NCBI GenBank assembly: GCA_030015575.1
Contig: CM057338.1
Coordinates: forward strand, 306,717,827 to 306,781,826
Direction: 5' to 3'
Length of the DNA stretch: 64,000 bases
Origin: Agapanthus africanus
Lineage: Eukaryota > Streptophyta > Magnoliopsida > Asparagales > Amaryllidaceae
The notes beneath the pieces were generated by a model that worked only from the letters and a program-made list of their open reading frames with translations, had not been told where the DNA came from and made no database searches. Shown piece by piece: positions 11,499-22,320 of the stretch (position 1 is the first letter of the stretch; each line of letters starts with the position of its first letter). The position numbers and the translations under genes were made by a program.

Positions 11499-13019
11499 TG
11501 TTACTGGGCATGTCCGAATCTGTAGAGTGTTTTTCGTCACCCTATTAAGATAGGATGTGCTAACTTGTCAGGTGCTACAGATTCCCTCTATCTAAGATAG
11601 GCAGGGGTTTATTGATTGTAGGGATTTTAATCTCCGGCAGCCACGGACAAACCCGCCATTAATTACCCCTTGCTTTGAAGTGAGGGAATCTCCGATTAAT
11701 GGGTCATATAGGTTATGTGAACTCAGTGTGCAATATGTGTGTGTTGTATTTTGAAAATAATTTTGAGGATATTTTAGGCATATAAAGGGCCTCGAAGAGT
11801 TTACGGGAGTCCCGCTGACCGGTCAGCGAGCTAGGGGCCAAGAGAGCTTGCAGCTCTTACGGGGTGCTAGGCAGCGCCCCGTTAGATGCTTTTTGAAAGG
11901 GAAAAATATTTTGAGTGTATTGAGGAGCTTCCGAAATGGAAAAATGGAGAGAGAAGTGTGAGATGGTCACGCGAATTCGGATGACCTCTCAAGAGGGTTG
12001 GAGGCCCCTCCCGAATTAAGGGGACCTCTTTAAGGGTGTCCCGAAAGCACTGGAGAAGGGGTCCCGAAGCAGTGGACCCCTTTTTAGGGAGTCTCGAAAT
12101 CTGAAACCCCCTTTAAGGGAGCTCAAATAGCACAAACCCCTTTTTGGGGTTACGAAGAAAGAAAACCCCTTTTGCGGGGGTTTCAAAAGCGGAAAACCCC
12201 TTTTGCGGGGGTTTCAGGGCTGAACACGGATGAATCTCGTGTTCAAGTTTGAGGAACATGGGAGTAACACATGTTCCCATGGATCTAACAAAAGATCCGA
12301 AGCTGAAATAGCTCGTAGGGTTGAAAGCTATAAACTTTCACCCCAAAGTCATCTATTCTATGTATTTTGATGGTGAAATACATGAGTTTCACCATTGTTG
12401 TTCATCCATGGCTTTCATCCCAAGGGTCCTCTTTCTTTCTCTTTTCTTAGATTTTATGAAAAAAAGTTACATCTTTTCTCTTGATTTAGATCTTGATGTA
12501 GTTTTATTTGGTTTTTTATGAAAGGAAAGGAATTCTTTTTATGAGTTTCCAAATATTGAAGATGATATGAGGGATGAAAGATAAAATCACCTAAAAGATG
12601 TAGAGGCTCAAAATCCTAAAAAGAATAGAATAAGAAGAAGTTTTTTCATTTTTATTTTGGATGGGACTTAAATACTCCTTACATTTTGCACTTGAGCTTT
12701 TAGGCTTTACAAATTGGGTTTTTGCCTATTTTTTTAACATATGTACATAACCTTAGCCCTTGTGTTTTACAAAATTGGTTTTTCTTCATTTCTCTTCCAT
12801 TTATTTTTATCAAATTATATAATAAATATATTTATTAAATTTCTTCTTTTCTTTTTCTTTCTTGGCATGGTGCCAGCCCCCATGCATGAGCTTGGATTCG
12901 GCTTGGGCCGGGCTTGGGCCCACTTGACATGAGTTTGGCCTACGGCCCGGGTTTGGAGTTTGAGTTTGATTTTCACCTTTTGACTTTTGGTCAATCGGAT
13001 GTAATTTTTAACCCCAACA
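11499..13019 (-). mobile_element. LTR-like, hairpin-dense non-coding segment B
   Basis: On the minus strand this 1521-bp segment begins TGTTGGGG (13019) and ends CAGTAACA (11499), giving LTR-type TG...CA ends. It includes a module (11578-11667) homologous to one near the corresponding end of the solo LTR at 46430-49415, and a chain of GC-rich hairpins (11814-12400). No target duplication is visible around it and segment A begins one base away, so it may be half of an LTR-LTR junction or a separate insertion. It is non-coding. Confidence 0.45.
11814..12400. repeat. GC-rich hairpin chain
   Basis: Includes a perfect 14-bp palindrome GCTGACCGGTCAGC (11814-11827), AGAGCT-TGC-AGCTCT, AACCCC-TTTTT-GGGGTT (12135-12151), two near-identical AAACCCC/GGGGGTTT hairpins (about 12163-12212), GAACACG/CGTGTTC, GGAACATG/CATGTTCC and TGGTGAAA/TTTCACCA. 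The stems differ; the stem-loop layout repeats. Confidence 0.8.
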
Positions 13020-14405
13020 AGTGTTTTCTTTTTCCCCTTAATAATTCTTCTGAGATTGACACATAGAGCTAGAACTCGAAAGTCGCATCTAATCACAACA
13101 CTCTAACACTCAAATGTTATATCGATCGATAAAATGGTGGTTAAGCCGATAACATATACTACCGAGTACCGGCATCTCTAATAAACTATAGATTTTATTA
13201 AATCATATATATACATCCTTACATGGGTTTTTCAGAGTTTCTCATGTTCCAATTCTTGATACATTTTCCTTTCCATTTTCAAGGGAACAAGTTTCTACCG
13301 ATAAGCCGTTTCTTTATGTGAAGTTTTGCTGTAATTGTGAAAGCAGTTACTGCTCTCGTCTGAAGCAGAAAAGTGCTGATCAAATTTAAGGAAGGATGGT
13401 ACATTAATAGCAAGGAATCTAGGATAAAGGGTAAGAAAATGTCCTGCTCTAACTATATGCCCATTCTCAAAATTTAAGTTTGGAGAGCATATACTGTACT
13501 TCTCTTAAATGAAGACTTATATCTACTACATGGTTTCAGTGTGAGAGAGGGTTGAAATGACTGCCGCTAAAGGGAGACATATTGGTATGAATCGAAGTCC
13601 GCCGCCCCTCTTGGTATGTTTAACAAATTGAGGAACACACAATCACTACTACAGGAAGTTCTCCATTGAACCCCATGCGATACGATAAAGGAAATTTAGG
13701 TATAAGCAAGATAATTATAATACCGGCGGTTACAGGAAACATTGTTCAGGCCTACCCTTCTATTATATTTCACATTTCTATATAGAAGAAATTACAAGCT
13801 AAATTCAAATCTCAATATATATGTTGACAAACTTTGTACTAAGTAAATGATTTCGGAATCAACTTAGAGTTTTAAGCCACATGATAACTGGAGATGTGTT
13901 CTTGCTTAATTCAGACTATATGGTCATTGAACTGAGAATTAGAATTATAAAGAACAAGTTTTTGGAAGTATAAATTAAATTTTTCACTTTCTAGGAACCT
14001 AAGTTTTTGGAAGTAGAAAACTTTTAATCCTAACAATTCCAGTAAATCAAATTCTTAAAACAGAGAGAGAAATGTCTGGATGTCTAAATGAGAACCCGGC
14101 AAATAACTAAAAATAGAAAAAGAAAAATGTGAATTCAGCGAATAATGGTGATAAATCTTTCAATGCAGTTAGAATGCACTTAAAATTGTTATTGGAAAAA
14201 TGAATAAAGCATATTCAAAAATAATTAAATAAATAAACCCTTTTTCCTTGGTCAGCCTAGATTAAAAAGCAGGCAAGGGTTCCTATACTATATGTGATAA
14301 ACATGTTACTTATTGCAAAATTATATTAGGTTGAATTTTGCTAAATTACCTTTAACTTTTAGAAATTTTTGATAAAGAATGCTAAAGCAGTTTTATTACA
14401 CATAA
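13020..14405. other. Unassigned non-coding stretch
   Basis: AT-rich sequence with no convincing ORF, TIR, tRNA or LTR signature. It is the likely older flank into which the 14406-51808 copia element inserted; its last five bases (CATAA) are the left copy of that element's target site. Confidence 0.5.
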
Positions 14406-15109
14406 TGTTGGGAGAAAATCCCGGAACAATGCTCACGATAAACTAAATCACGCAATAACAACAATCACGCAATTAATCAACGAAAAATAAATAAATAAGT
14501 GCGAGAATAAAAATAAGAAACACAAACCAGAGGCACAAGGAATTTGTTAACAGGGTTCACCTACCGTATGGCTAGTCTCCGGCAGAGCGGAAGCTGCAAA
14601 CGTCTACTAAATTCTTGAATCAAGTTTACAAGTACCCTAAGAGATTTCTCTCAAATCTCTCTATTATCTGTCACCCTCTCAATACAATGATCTCTCAAAT
14701 TAATTCACCTTGGCCGTATAAATCGATTAACGCCGGATAGATTTATTAGCCTCCGCACATTTAATTTTGTGGCTACTTCTTAAAGAAATCTCATGGCCGC
14801 CGCCCTTTAATAAGCCTCTGTTAAATTAACGTGGCTTCTCCTTTTCTTTTTGGTGGATGCATACATAATTGATTTACTAATCAATTATATATATCGGTAG
14901 ATGGTTTCCTTATAGATAATGTGAAATTTAAATTTAGATTAATTTAAATCTTCACAGAATCCAATTAATCTATGATATATATCTATATATATCCATAGGT
15001 TTTTAGAGATAACTTGAAATTTAGGTAGAGAATAACATAAATCCCTACATCCAATTCTAACTAACTTGATTTAAATTCATCATAATCTTTAGGAAAATTC
15101 TCCACAACA
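14406..15109 (-). mobile_element. 3' LTR of the Tork-like copia
   Basis: 704 bp; on the minus strand it runs TGTTGTGG...CCCAACA. The purine-rich AAGTGGAAGAATGTTA sits immediately before it (15110-15125, minus strand) as the polypurine tract. Homologous along its whole length to 51102-51808. Confidence 0.9.
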
Positions 15110-15975
15110 TAACATTCTTCCACTTGGAGATTTCTTCCGTCTTGATTCCCAATGCTAGTAGATTTCACACGATTCCGCTACTGCTCTATCCTCATCAGAT
15201 TTTCATGGAGAGGTTCATCAAGCTGCAATAGAGATTCAACTTATCTCTGTCTATGATCTTGGTGAACATAACCGACGGACTCTTTTCTCCTGTGATCTTA
15301 TGCAATGTCAACTTCTCCTCTTCAATTGCTATATGAATGAAGTGGTATCGCATTTTGATGCGTTTCATCCGAGAGTGATGCCGGAATCTTTGCCAAATGT
15401 ATCGCACTTTGGCTGTCGCTCCATAAGGTGTTGAAATCTTGCTTCTTGCCCAATTCTTCAAGTAACCCTTGCAGCCATAGCATCTCCTTGTTGGCTTCCG
15501 TGATCGCCACGTACTCAGCCTCCGTAGTTGACAATGCCGCCATCTTTTGTAATTGAGAGACCCAACTCACCGTTGTTCCCCCAATCGTGAATATGTATCC
15601 CATTGTGCTCTTTCCACTATCTCGATCTTCCAAATAATTTGCATCAACGTAGCCTTGCACTTTTAGAGAGTCACCCCCGAAACATAAACAGTGACTAGAT
15701 GTACCCCTAAAATATCTTAGAATCCACTTCACCGCATTCCAATACTCTTTTTCCGGATTTTGCATATATCGGCTAACAACTCCCACTGCATGTGCAATAT
15801 CAGGTCTAATACTCACCATCGCATATATCAAACTCCCTACTGCAGAAGCATATGATACTCTCGCCATCTCGTCCTTCTGCTCTTGAGTTGTCGAGCACAA
15901 CTCCTTTATGAGTTTGAAATATCTCGCTAAGGGCGTACTCACCGGTTTTGACTTATCCATATTGAACCGCTTCAA
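15110..15975 (-). mobile_element. Copia RT C-terminus and RNase H (Tork-like)
   Basis: The longest intact piece (15322-15975) encodes 217 residues with the classic copia RT-RNase H linker and RNase H: VSYASAVGSLIYAM, then RPDIAHAVGVVSRYM, WNAVKWILRYFRGT, GYVDANY...DRDSGKSTMGYIF, STTEAEYVAITEA and a SDSQSAIHLAK segment. These place it near TNT1-94. It lies next to the 3' LTR, as expected for the copia order PR-IN-RT-RH. The element as a whole is broken. Confidence 0.9.
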
Positions 15976-16029
15976 AACCTTCTCAATGTAGTCCCTTTGC
16001 GATAACCGCAGTTTTCGTTACTTCCTATC

Positions 16030-17767
16030 TTGAATGATCTTCATGTCCAATATTTTCTTTGTCGCTCCTCAATCCTCTATAGAGAATTTCTCGGCCATCC
16101 TTTTCTTCAAACTTTGAATCTTCTCGAAACTCGGACCCACTACCAACATGTCATCCACATACAACTACAAAATAATGTAGTCTCCGTCCTTAAAAGTTTG
16201 AACATAGACGCAGTGATCCAATTCACTCCGCACAAATCCTGTCTCTAGCATAAACCGATCGAACTTGAGATACCACTGCCTAGGAGCTTACTTGAGGCCG
16301 TACAAGCTCTTTCGCAGCTTATACACCATATCTTCTTTCCCCTTCTTCTCGTATCCTGATGGCTACATTATATAAATCACCTCCTCCAAATCTCCATGAA
16401 AGAACGCAGTCTTGACATCTAGCTGCTCAAGTGAAAATTCTCCATCGCCACAATACTAAGGATTACCCGAATAGATGCTATCTTCACCACAGGGGAAAAA
16501 ATTCTCCTAATAGTCAATTCCTTGCTTTTGCGCATAACCCTTGATTACCAAGCGAGCCTTGTACCGCTTCACACCATCAGCCTCATCTTTAATCATGTAC
16601 ACCCACCTATTAAGCAACGCTTTCCAACCCTTGGGTAGCTTCACTAGATCCCATGTACGGTTCTTCTTCAAAGAATCCATCTCCTCGTCCATAGCTCGCT
16701 CCCACTGCTTGCTAGCACCGTCACTTGTTGCTTCTTCAAGGGATTCGGGTCCCCCGCATTTGTGTACAAAACGAAGTAAGTCGCAAGTTTTTCAGTTATT
16801 CTTCTTTCTCTCGTAGATCTCCTCAAAACTGGCACATCTGGTTGCTGAACATGGTCGCCATCCTGTTCTTGAACCTGATCTTGCACTACAGCTTCCTCCA
16901 AGTTCTGATTACCACCTGTAGGTACCTGAATGCTCTCTTGAGTTCCGTCTAGCTCGACGAACTCACGCACTGCACCTTTCTTTGTTTGCTTTTCTTCTTT
17001 ATACAAGTGCTGCACACCAAAGATGATGTTCCGGCTTCGTATTACGTTCTTGCTTGTGTAATCCCACAGCCAATATCCGAATGCATCTCCACCATATCCG
17101 ATGAAAGCGTACTTCCTAGACTCAGAGTCAATCTTACTCATTTCCATCTTATCAACCAAAGAATACGCAACGCATCCGAATACTTTTAGGTGCGAATAAT
17201 CAACCGGTTTACCTGACCAATTTTCTTCCAGAATGCCTCCATCAAGCGCACTTGCCGGGTTTCTGTTGATCAAGTACACAGCAGTATCGACCGCCGATGC
17301 CCCAGGAACTTAGGCACATCCGCATCCAAGGTCATGCTCCGCACTCGCTGTAGGATCTTCTTGTTCATCTTTTCTGCGATGCCATTTTGCTGTGGCGTCC
17401 CCGGTACCGGTTTCAGCCAACGAATACCCTTCTGTGAGCAAAACGCCTCGAACTCCTGTATGTAGTATTCCCTTCTATTATCGAACTTGAGGTATTTAAC
17501 CTTCAGCCCCATTTGGTTCTCCACCTATGCAATCCGGTGTTTGAAGATACCAAACACATCGGACTTCTTCATCATCGCATACATCCATATCTTCCGGCTT
17601 GAATCGTCGATGAATGTCACGAAGTACCGATTCCCACCATAAGACTCCACCGAGGCTAGACCCCATATGTCTATATGTACCATCTCCAGTTTCTTGGTTT
17701 TCTTTGCTACACCTACAATATGAAATTTGAGCGTGTTTTACTTCCTGTAAATGCAACTCTCGTACAG
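16030..17767 (-). mobile_element. Copia integrase and RT N-terminus (Tork-like)
   Basis: Minus-strand pieces from right to left show the GAG-pre-integrase/integrase region (17496-17767), the integrase core (17270-17524, with SQKGIRWLKPVPGTPQQNG and the downstream EKMNKKILQRVRSM), the C-terminal integrase with a linker ending in RRSTRERR (16668-17279), and the RT start (16507-16692, MDEEMDSLKKNRTWDLVKLP, then RWVYMIK and YKARLVIKGY). The right edge is cut by insertion of the Athila-related element at 17768. Broken, with several breaks. Confidence 0.88.
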
Positions 17768-19253
17768 TGTTCATCACAGAAAACTGCATTTTATACCTCC
17801 CATTCTTATGCTCGTTTGTTTATAGATAGGTGCTTTTAATCCGTGTTTACTACATATTTACAGGTTACAGGTTCCCAGTCTAAAATAATACAAATCAGAC
17901 AAAATCTCTACAGTTATTCCAATATCCAGAACATCTGTCATAGACAGATAAAAGCCGGGTTCCAGTCATCCGTATCCGTCCAGTGCCGCATACCAGCTCC
18001 AGAGACAAGACATATGACAGTGGTCATTCGTGTCTCGGACAAGAATAAAGCACGAGAGGGACAAGCACAAAGCACGAGACAAGCACAAAGCACGAGAGGG
18101 ACAAGCACAAAGCACGAGTGGGTATGGTGCATTCAATGCATAAAGTGTTGATGTGATTCAAAAATTCAAAGATTCAAACTTCCCTCCAAACTTTGGGTGC
18201 ATTCAAATTCAAATTAAAGGAAAGGTCTTGTTTTGCCTATAAAAGGAAACTATTGGATAAGTGAGAAGGAGTCCAATTTTTCCATACATTGTATCATTCT
18301 TTTGCTTAGCTTCCCCTTGAGATCCTTGCCTTCTCTTGATCTTTCAACCTCTTCATTGAGCTTGAAGGTTTAAGGGTTGGTTATTGATCTCAAGGGTTGT
18401 ATCTTCATATGAAATCAATAAAGCTCTTCTCTTTTTTGTGCCTTCATTCACCATGAGTTCTTTGCCTCTTCTTGATCTTGCAACCTCTTCATTGAGCTTG
18501 CAAGTTTAAGATTTGGTTATTGAACCCATGTGTTGTATTTGGTTCTATGGTTCTTAGTGTTACTTTCTTGCTTATCTCTTTCTTGCATTTTTCTTACTTG
18601 CTTTACATTCATGCAATTTATTACCATGTCATTTAATTACTTGCTTGTAATCTTTTCTTCTCTTTGTTTATCTTCTCTTTTTTCCTTCTTTTTGGTTTCT
18701 TTTGTGAATGGTTGTTAATATGATGTTGTTAGGAAAAAATACGATATTGTAAGTTAACGTTTCGTTCCTCATTTCCTTTTCCCGTTATTTTCCTTTGAAC
18801 TCCGCCCAAACGTTACGCAAGCGCTCCGTTAGGTACCCTACCCTACCAAGGTAACGGTGATTCCTAACCGCGACCGATTGCGTTCGGTTTGGCCGGAGGC
18901 GAAAGCAAGAGATAAGAACGGAAGGACAAGGGTCAATAAGCCGGATTCCACGAATACCGTGCAAAAATCTCCTAATCCACGTTATTGCCGATTGCTCTAG
19001 CTTCAATTGGTCAAGACTTAGCTCAAAGGTTTTGAATACGGATTTTCTTAGCTTACACTTTCATATCTTATCCTAACAACTTTACTTGTGCATATAACAC
19101 ATAGGGTAGAGAAGAACAATTCCACCCTCACGCATTAACTCGTTACGACAAGAACATAAAACGCTCTGTCTCCGTGTGGATCGACCCATGCTCAACCGGC
19201 TAGCTGCAAAACGACACCGTCTTGATTGCGGTTAACTTTAATTCTAACAATCA
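17768..19253 (+). mobile_element. 5' LTR of the Athila-related element
   Basis: 1486 bp, TGTTCATC...CTAACAATCA. It contains a short array of ACAAGCACAAAGCACGAG repeats (18040-18120), a TATAAAAGG box at about 18238-18246 and a conserved 3' part with GCGACACCGTCTTGATTGCGG-like sequence shared with the 30605-39059 element. Confidence 0.92.
18030..18120 (+). repeat. Short tandem repeats (18-22 bp) in LTR
   Basis: About four copies of GGACAAGCACAAAGCACGAG variants lie upstream of the LTR TATA box. The array is present again in the 3' LTR at about 24050-24130, so it predates the last transposition. Confidence 0.8.
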
Positions 19254-19255
19254 AA

Positions 19256-19272
19256 TGGCGCCGTTGCCGGGA
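19256..19272 (+). other. Primer binding site (Athila type)
   Basis: TGGCGCCGTTGCCGGG follows the 5' LTR after two bases. It is the same class as the PBS of the minus-strand element at 37521-37540 (TGGTGCCGTTGCCGGGG). Confidence 0.85.
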
Positions 19273-20647
19273 AGACGGTAACGCTTTAATTCTTGTTATT
19301 TCGAGTTAATCATTGTACATCTCATTTATACTTCTAACCCTATTTTCAAAAACAAACTAAAAAACTCAAAAACCAAAATCAAACAAAAAAACTAACATTC
19401 TTAACTCATTTTGCTCTCTGAATTTTGTACCTGCAAGCACTCTGGATTTGAACTGAAAAGGTAAACAATATCAGTGAAATACTAGTAGAACAGTGTATTC
19501 ACAGAAGAAAGTTGGTGCCCATCCACCACAAGAAATCCAGCGACACAAAAGGAAAATACGGCGACGCCGGCCTGTCTGCCTCCTTTTGCCTCAAAATTTC
19601 TCCTCTGTGCTCCACTGTTCTGTTTCTGTCCCATTTTTATTGTTTGTTCTTTTTTATAATTTTTGGTGTGCAGGTATTTGGGCATTCGTATCGCTTTTTC
19701 GCACTAATATCCGTTTTTCCGACATTTTCAGATTTTACGGATTTACGAACTGCGAGCGTGGGGAGCAAAGTGTACATTCAAGGGTGAGATGATTGCAAAG
19801 TATAGTGCCAAAGATCCGGGTAGTTTGACCCGCGCAAGCGAACATTTCAAGCTATTCGGATTTAACTTCAACGGGGGTTTCTAAACCCGAAAACTTATCG
19901 GTACATATTTATTAAACACCTTCTTCTCAAATCCGACGCATCCACTATCTATCTTTGCAGGATTCTTTGCAAGTTCGCTAGCAAACGCTAAAATTGACTA
20001 ACCCGTATTTATTGCAGTGCCGTGCTTAAAGTAAAAAACGATTGTTTGATTCTTTATAGAATTTTTATTGAATTGTGCATTGCATACATTAATACGGACT
20101 TTAGGACAAGCGAACCCCACAACATACGGTAAAGGATTTCATCACCTTTTCCATGGCCTACAAATCACGAACTGTGCATAAACGTTTACCCGCACAAATT
20201 TTAAAAGAAACTAGACTTTAAGCCTTAAGGACTTCGCGCTCACTAGGAGAGGCTAATTGTGTTTAGAACACCGCTTAACGGTATATTGTTTACGGGGTGT
20301 CTAAGAAAGTGTTAACGGCGAAACCGCCTAAAGAGAAAGGGTTATTTAATTAAGGACCTTCACGAAAGCGTCGAAAAACCTCCCCTTATCTCTGCACTTA
20401 CCTGGTCTCGTGATCAGTATATCTTGAGCCCGTTTCTCGACACAGTTTTACTTCGCCAAACAAGTGCTTGAGCAGGTCTAGTTGACCTAGGTGAACCCTA
20501 GAACGATTAGGTGTGTAGTATTTTTATGTCGTGATTGTTTTTGTCCAGATTCTTTTTGTGTATATTTCATTCTTTTGTTGATAATTAACTAAAAAAACAC
20601 ATTCTTTCCCCTTCCTTTTCTCTTCTTCTTCTTCTTCTCTTCATATC
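19273..20647 (+). other. Leader region of the Athila-related element
   Basis: 1.4 kb of non-coding sequence between the PBS and the first ORF, ending in a CT-rich tract (20607-20640) just before the ATG at 20648. I recognise no protein or RNA gene. Confidence 0.5.
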
Positions 20648-20884
20648 ATGGGTACTCCACCTCGCAAAACTCTTGCCGAACTTTGGTACCCACAGCCAGA
20701 CATAACTTCTTACGGTTCTTGCTTTGGTCGAACCTCGAACGATCCCTCCATGCCAAAAATCTCTTTGAAAGATCGGATAGATGCGTCTAGAACGAACAAC
20801 TGGACCCCGCAATCCACTTTGTATCAACCATTTCAACCTCCACCACCTTCCTACGTTGATACCCCTTTTCAAGTCCTGTTGTAA
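20648..20884 (+). CDS. Small ORF of the Athila-related element, unknown
   Basis: A 78-residue ORF starting MGTPPRKTLAELWYP, right after a CT-rich leader. It is rich in Pro, Ser, Thr and aromatic residues and has no recognised domain. It contains ISLKDRIDASR followed by a NNWTP segment, a motif that recurs at the start of the next ORF (MSIAERIEQSR, then SFTP). That suggests an internal duplication in the ancestral protein. It lies 11 bp upstream of the 474-residue ORF. Possibly it is the N-terminal part of a gag-replacement protein; I cannot assign a function. As part of a retroelement it is treated as a fossil. Confidence 0.45.
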   Translation: MGTPPRKTLAELWYPQPDITSYGSCFGRTSNDPSMPKISLKDRIDASRTNNWTPQSTLYQPFQPPPPSYVDTPFQVLL

Positions 20885-20895
20885 CTCCAAGACTC

Positions 20896-22320
20896 ATGTC
20901 TATTGCTGAACGTATTGAACAATCTCGTAGCCGATCTTTCACTCCTTTCACCATTTCAAATTCTTGGGATCAACAATTCCATTCACCTTTTTATCCAAAT
21001 GTTGATCATACTCCTGTCCAACTATTCAATTCCTACCAATCCTACCCGACTTTTGCATCTTCACTAGACATTGCTTCTACACAGCCATTTGGGAGTTTCC
21101 AGTATCAAAACAACTTTGAATCTTTTACTGAAACCCCTTCACAACCCATGTCTAGTCTGAAACAGTCGTTGGAAGACTTTAGGGTAGTGTCATGCCAACA
21201 GATGATGGATTTGAATGCGTCCATGGCCGCCCTCATACAACCTAGTGACCCGGTAACTAGTTTTCAACTAGCTCCACATTTTCCAATGTATGAAGAGGCG
21301 GTAAGACAGGCTGAGTATTTGAGTGGAGAAAGTGAGCTGTACCCCCTTCCAAATCAAACCTATCCGTACCAAATTGAATCCCAAAACTCCTGTTTTGAAA
21401 GTCTATCAAGTGTCCCAAATGATTTACCGATTGAAGATAGAAGAATTAATGAGTTGTGCGACTTTGTAGTGTTTGATTTACCCGATTGTGAAAGGTCCCT
21501 TTTGAGTGAAACCACATCCAATCCTTTTGATCTCTACACCTCCACTCTAGAACCTGAATTGATTGATATCCATGCTCTTGATGAGGTGTCTGAGAAAATT
21601 GATTTTCACTTGATTGAGGATATCGACGCTGGGGATATTTTGGATGATGAACCCGCAGATTTGGCTGAGTCTTTCTCTCCAATTCATCATCCTGAGTCAT
21701 TAAATGTTTTTCCCGAACCCCATATGCGTCTAGATTTTGATGAAATTTGTATGGATAAGCTGAATTTTGAGGAGACTGTTGAGGATAGTACTGAGGATGA
21801 ACCAGTTTTAATTGATGAGTCGGATTTTCCAATTCATCCTGTTCCTTTCATTGACTGTGTACACCCTCCTGAACCTTTAACCGATGGCCTTCCTCAATCA
21901 CTCCCCTCTATCCTTTCCATCGTTCCGACCATGCAAGAAACCGTATTACTTTCATTTCATATGTCTGGTTTACCAAGTTCGGCTTACCCATGGTTTCTTA
22001 CGAATCTTGTGGGATTTGACCCCATTTCTCGATGGGTTAATAGATTAGCACAAACGTTTCTTACACATCAGTCATCACAAATTGTGCTAATCTATTCACT
22101 CCATTTCCACCCTCAAGATCGTACTCTGTTTCTTTCTCCCTTCCGCCATTCTTCTTCTCATATAACAAGACCGTATCCCGCTTCTATCTCCATACGGTCT
22201 CGCATAATCTCCATTTCTTTCCTCACCGTATTCTTTCACCAACCTGCACTTTATAACGATAAGATCTTTGAATGGTTGGTGCTCACTTTTGGCCTGTGTA
22301 AGGCCTTGTATAGTTTATAA
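20896..22320 (+). CDS. 474-residue unknown protein of the Athila-related element
   Basis: An uninterrupted 474-residue ORF, unusually long for this window. The N-terminal third is rich in Ser, Gln, Phe and Pro (MSIAERIEQSRSRSF...). The middle (residues about 180-310) is strongly acidic, with many Asp/Glu and repeated PxxL and EPxL patterns. The C-terminus is hydrophobic or aromatic and ends DKIFEWLVLTFGLCKALYSL. The same ending (DKIFEWLVLTFGICKAF) closes the last ORF of the Athila-like element at 33414-33878, otherwise a different protein. There is no zinc knuckle, protease, RT or integrase. The position, between leader and 3' non-coding region, is where gag-pol would lie. Function unknown; an accessory or gag-replacement role is only inference. 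Confidence 0.55.
   Translation: MSIAERIEQSRSRSFTPFTISNSWDQQFHSPFYPNVDHTPVQLFNSYQSYPTFASSLDIASTQPFGSFQYQNNFESFTETPSQPMSSLKQSLEDFRVVSCQQMMDLNASMAALIQPSDPVTSFQLAPHFPMYEEAVRQAEYLSGESELYPLPNQTYPYQIESQNSCFESLSSVPNDLPIEDRRINELCDFVVFDLPDCERSLLSETTSNPFDLYTSTLEPELIDIHALDEVSEKIDFHLIEDIDAGDILDDEPADLAESFSPIHHPESLNVFPEPHMRLDFDEICMDKLNFEETVEDSTEDEPVLIDESDFPIHPVPFIDCVHPPEPLTDGLPQSLPSILSIVPTMQETVLLSFHMSGLPSSAYPWFLTNLVGFDPISRWVNRLAQTFLTHQSSQIVLIYSLHFHPQDRTLFLSPFRHSSSHITRPYPASISIRSRIISISFLTVFFHQPALYNDKIFEWLVLTFGLCKALYSL

Noticed and set aside
15195-17800. Plus-strand ORFs over the copia pol region
   Set aside because: The minus strand carries unmistakable copia RNase H, RT and integrase motifs; the plus-strand frames are shadows.
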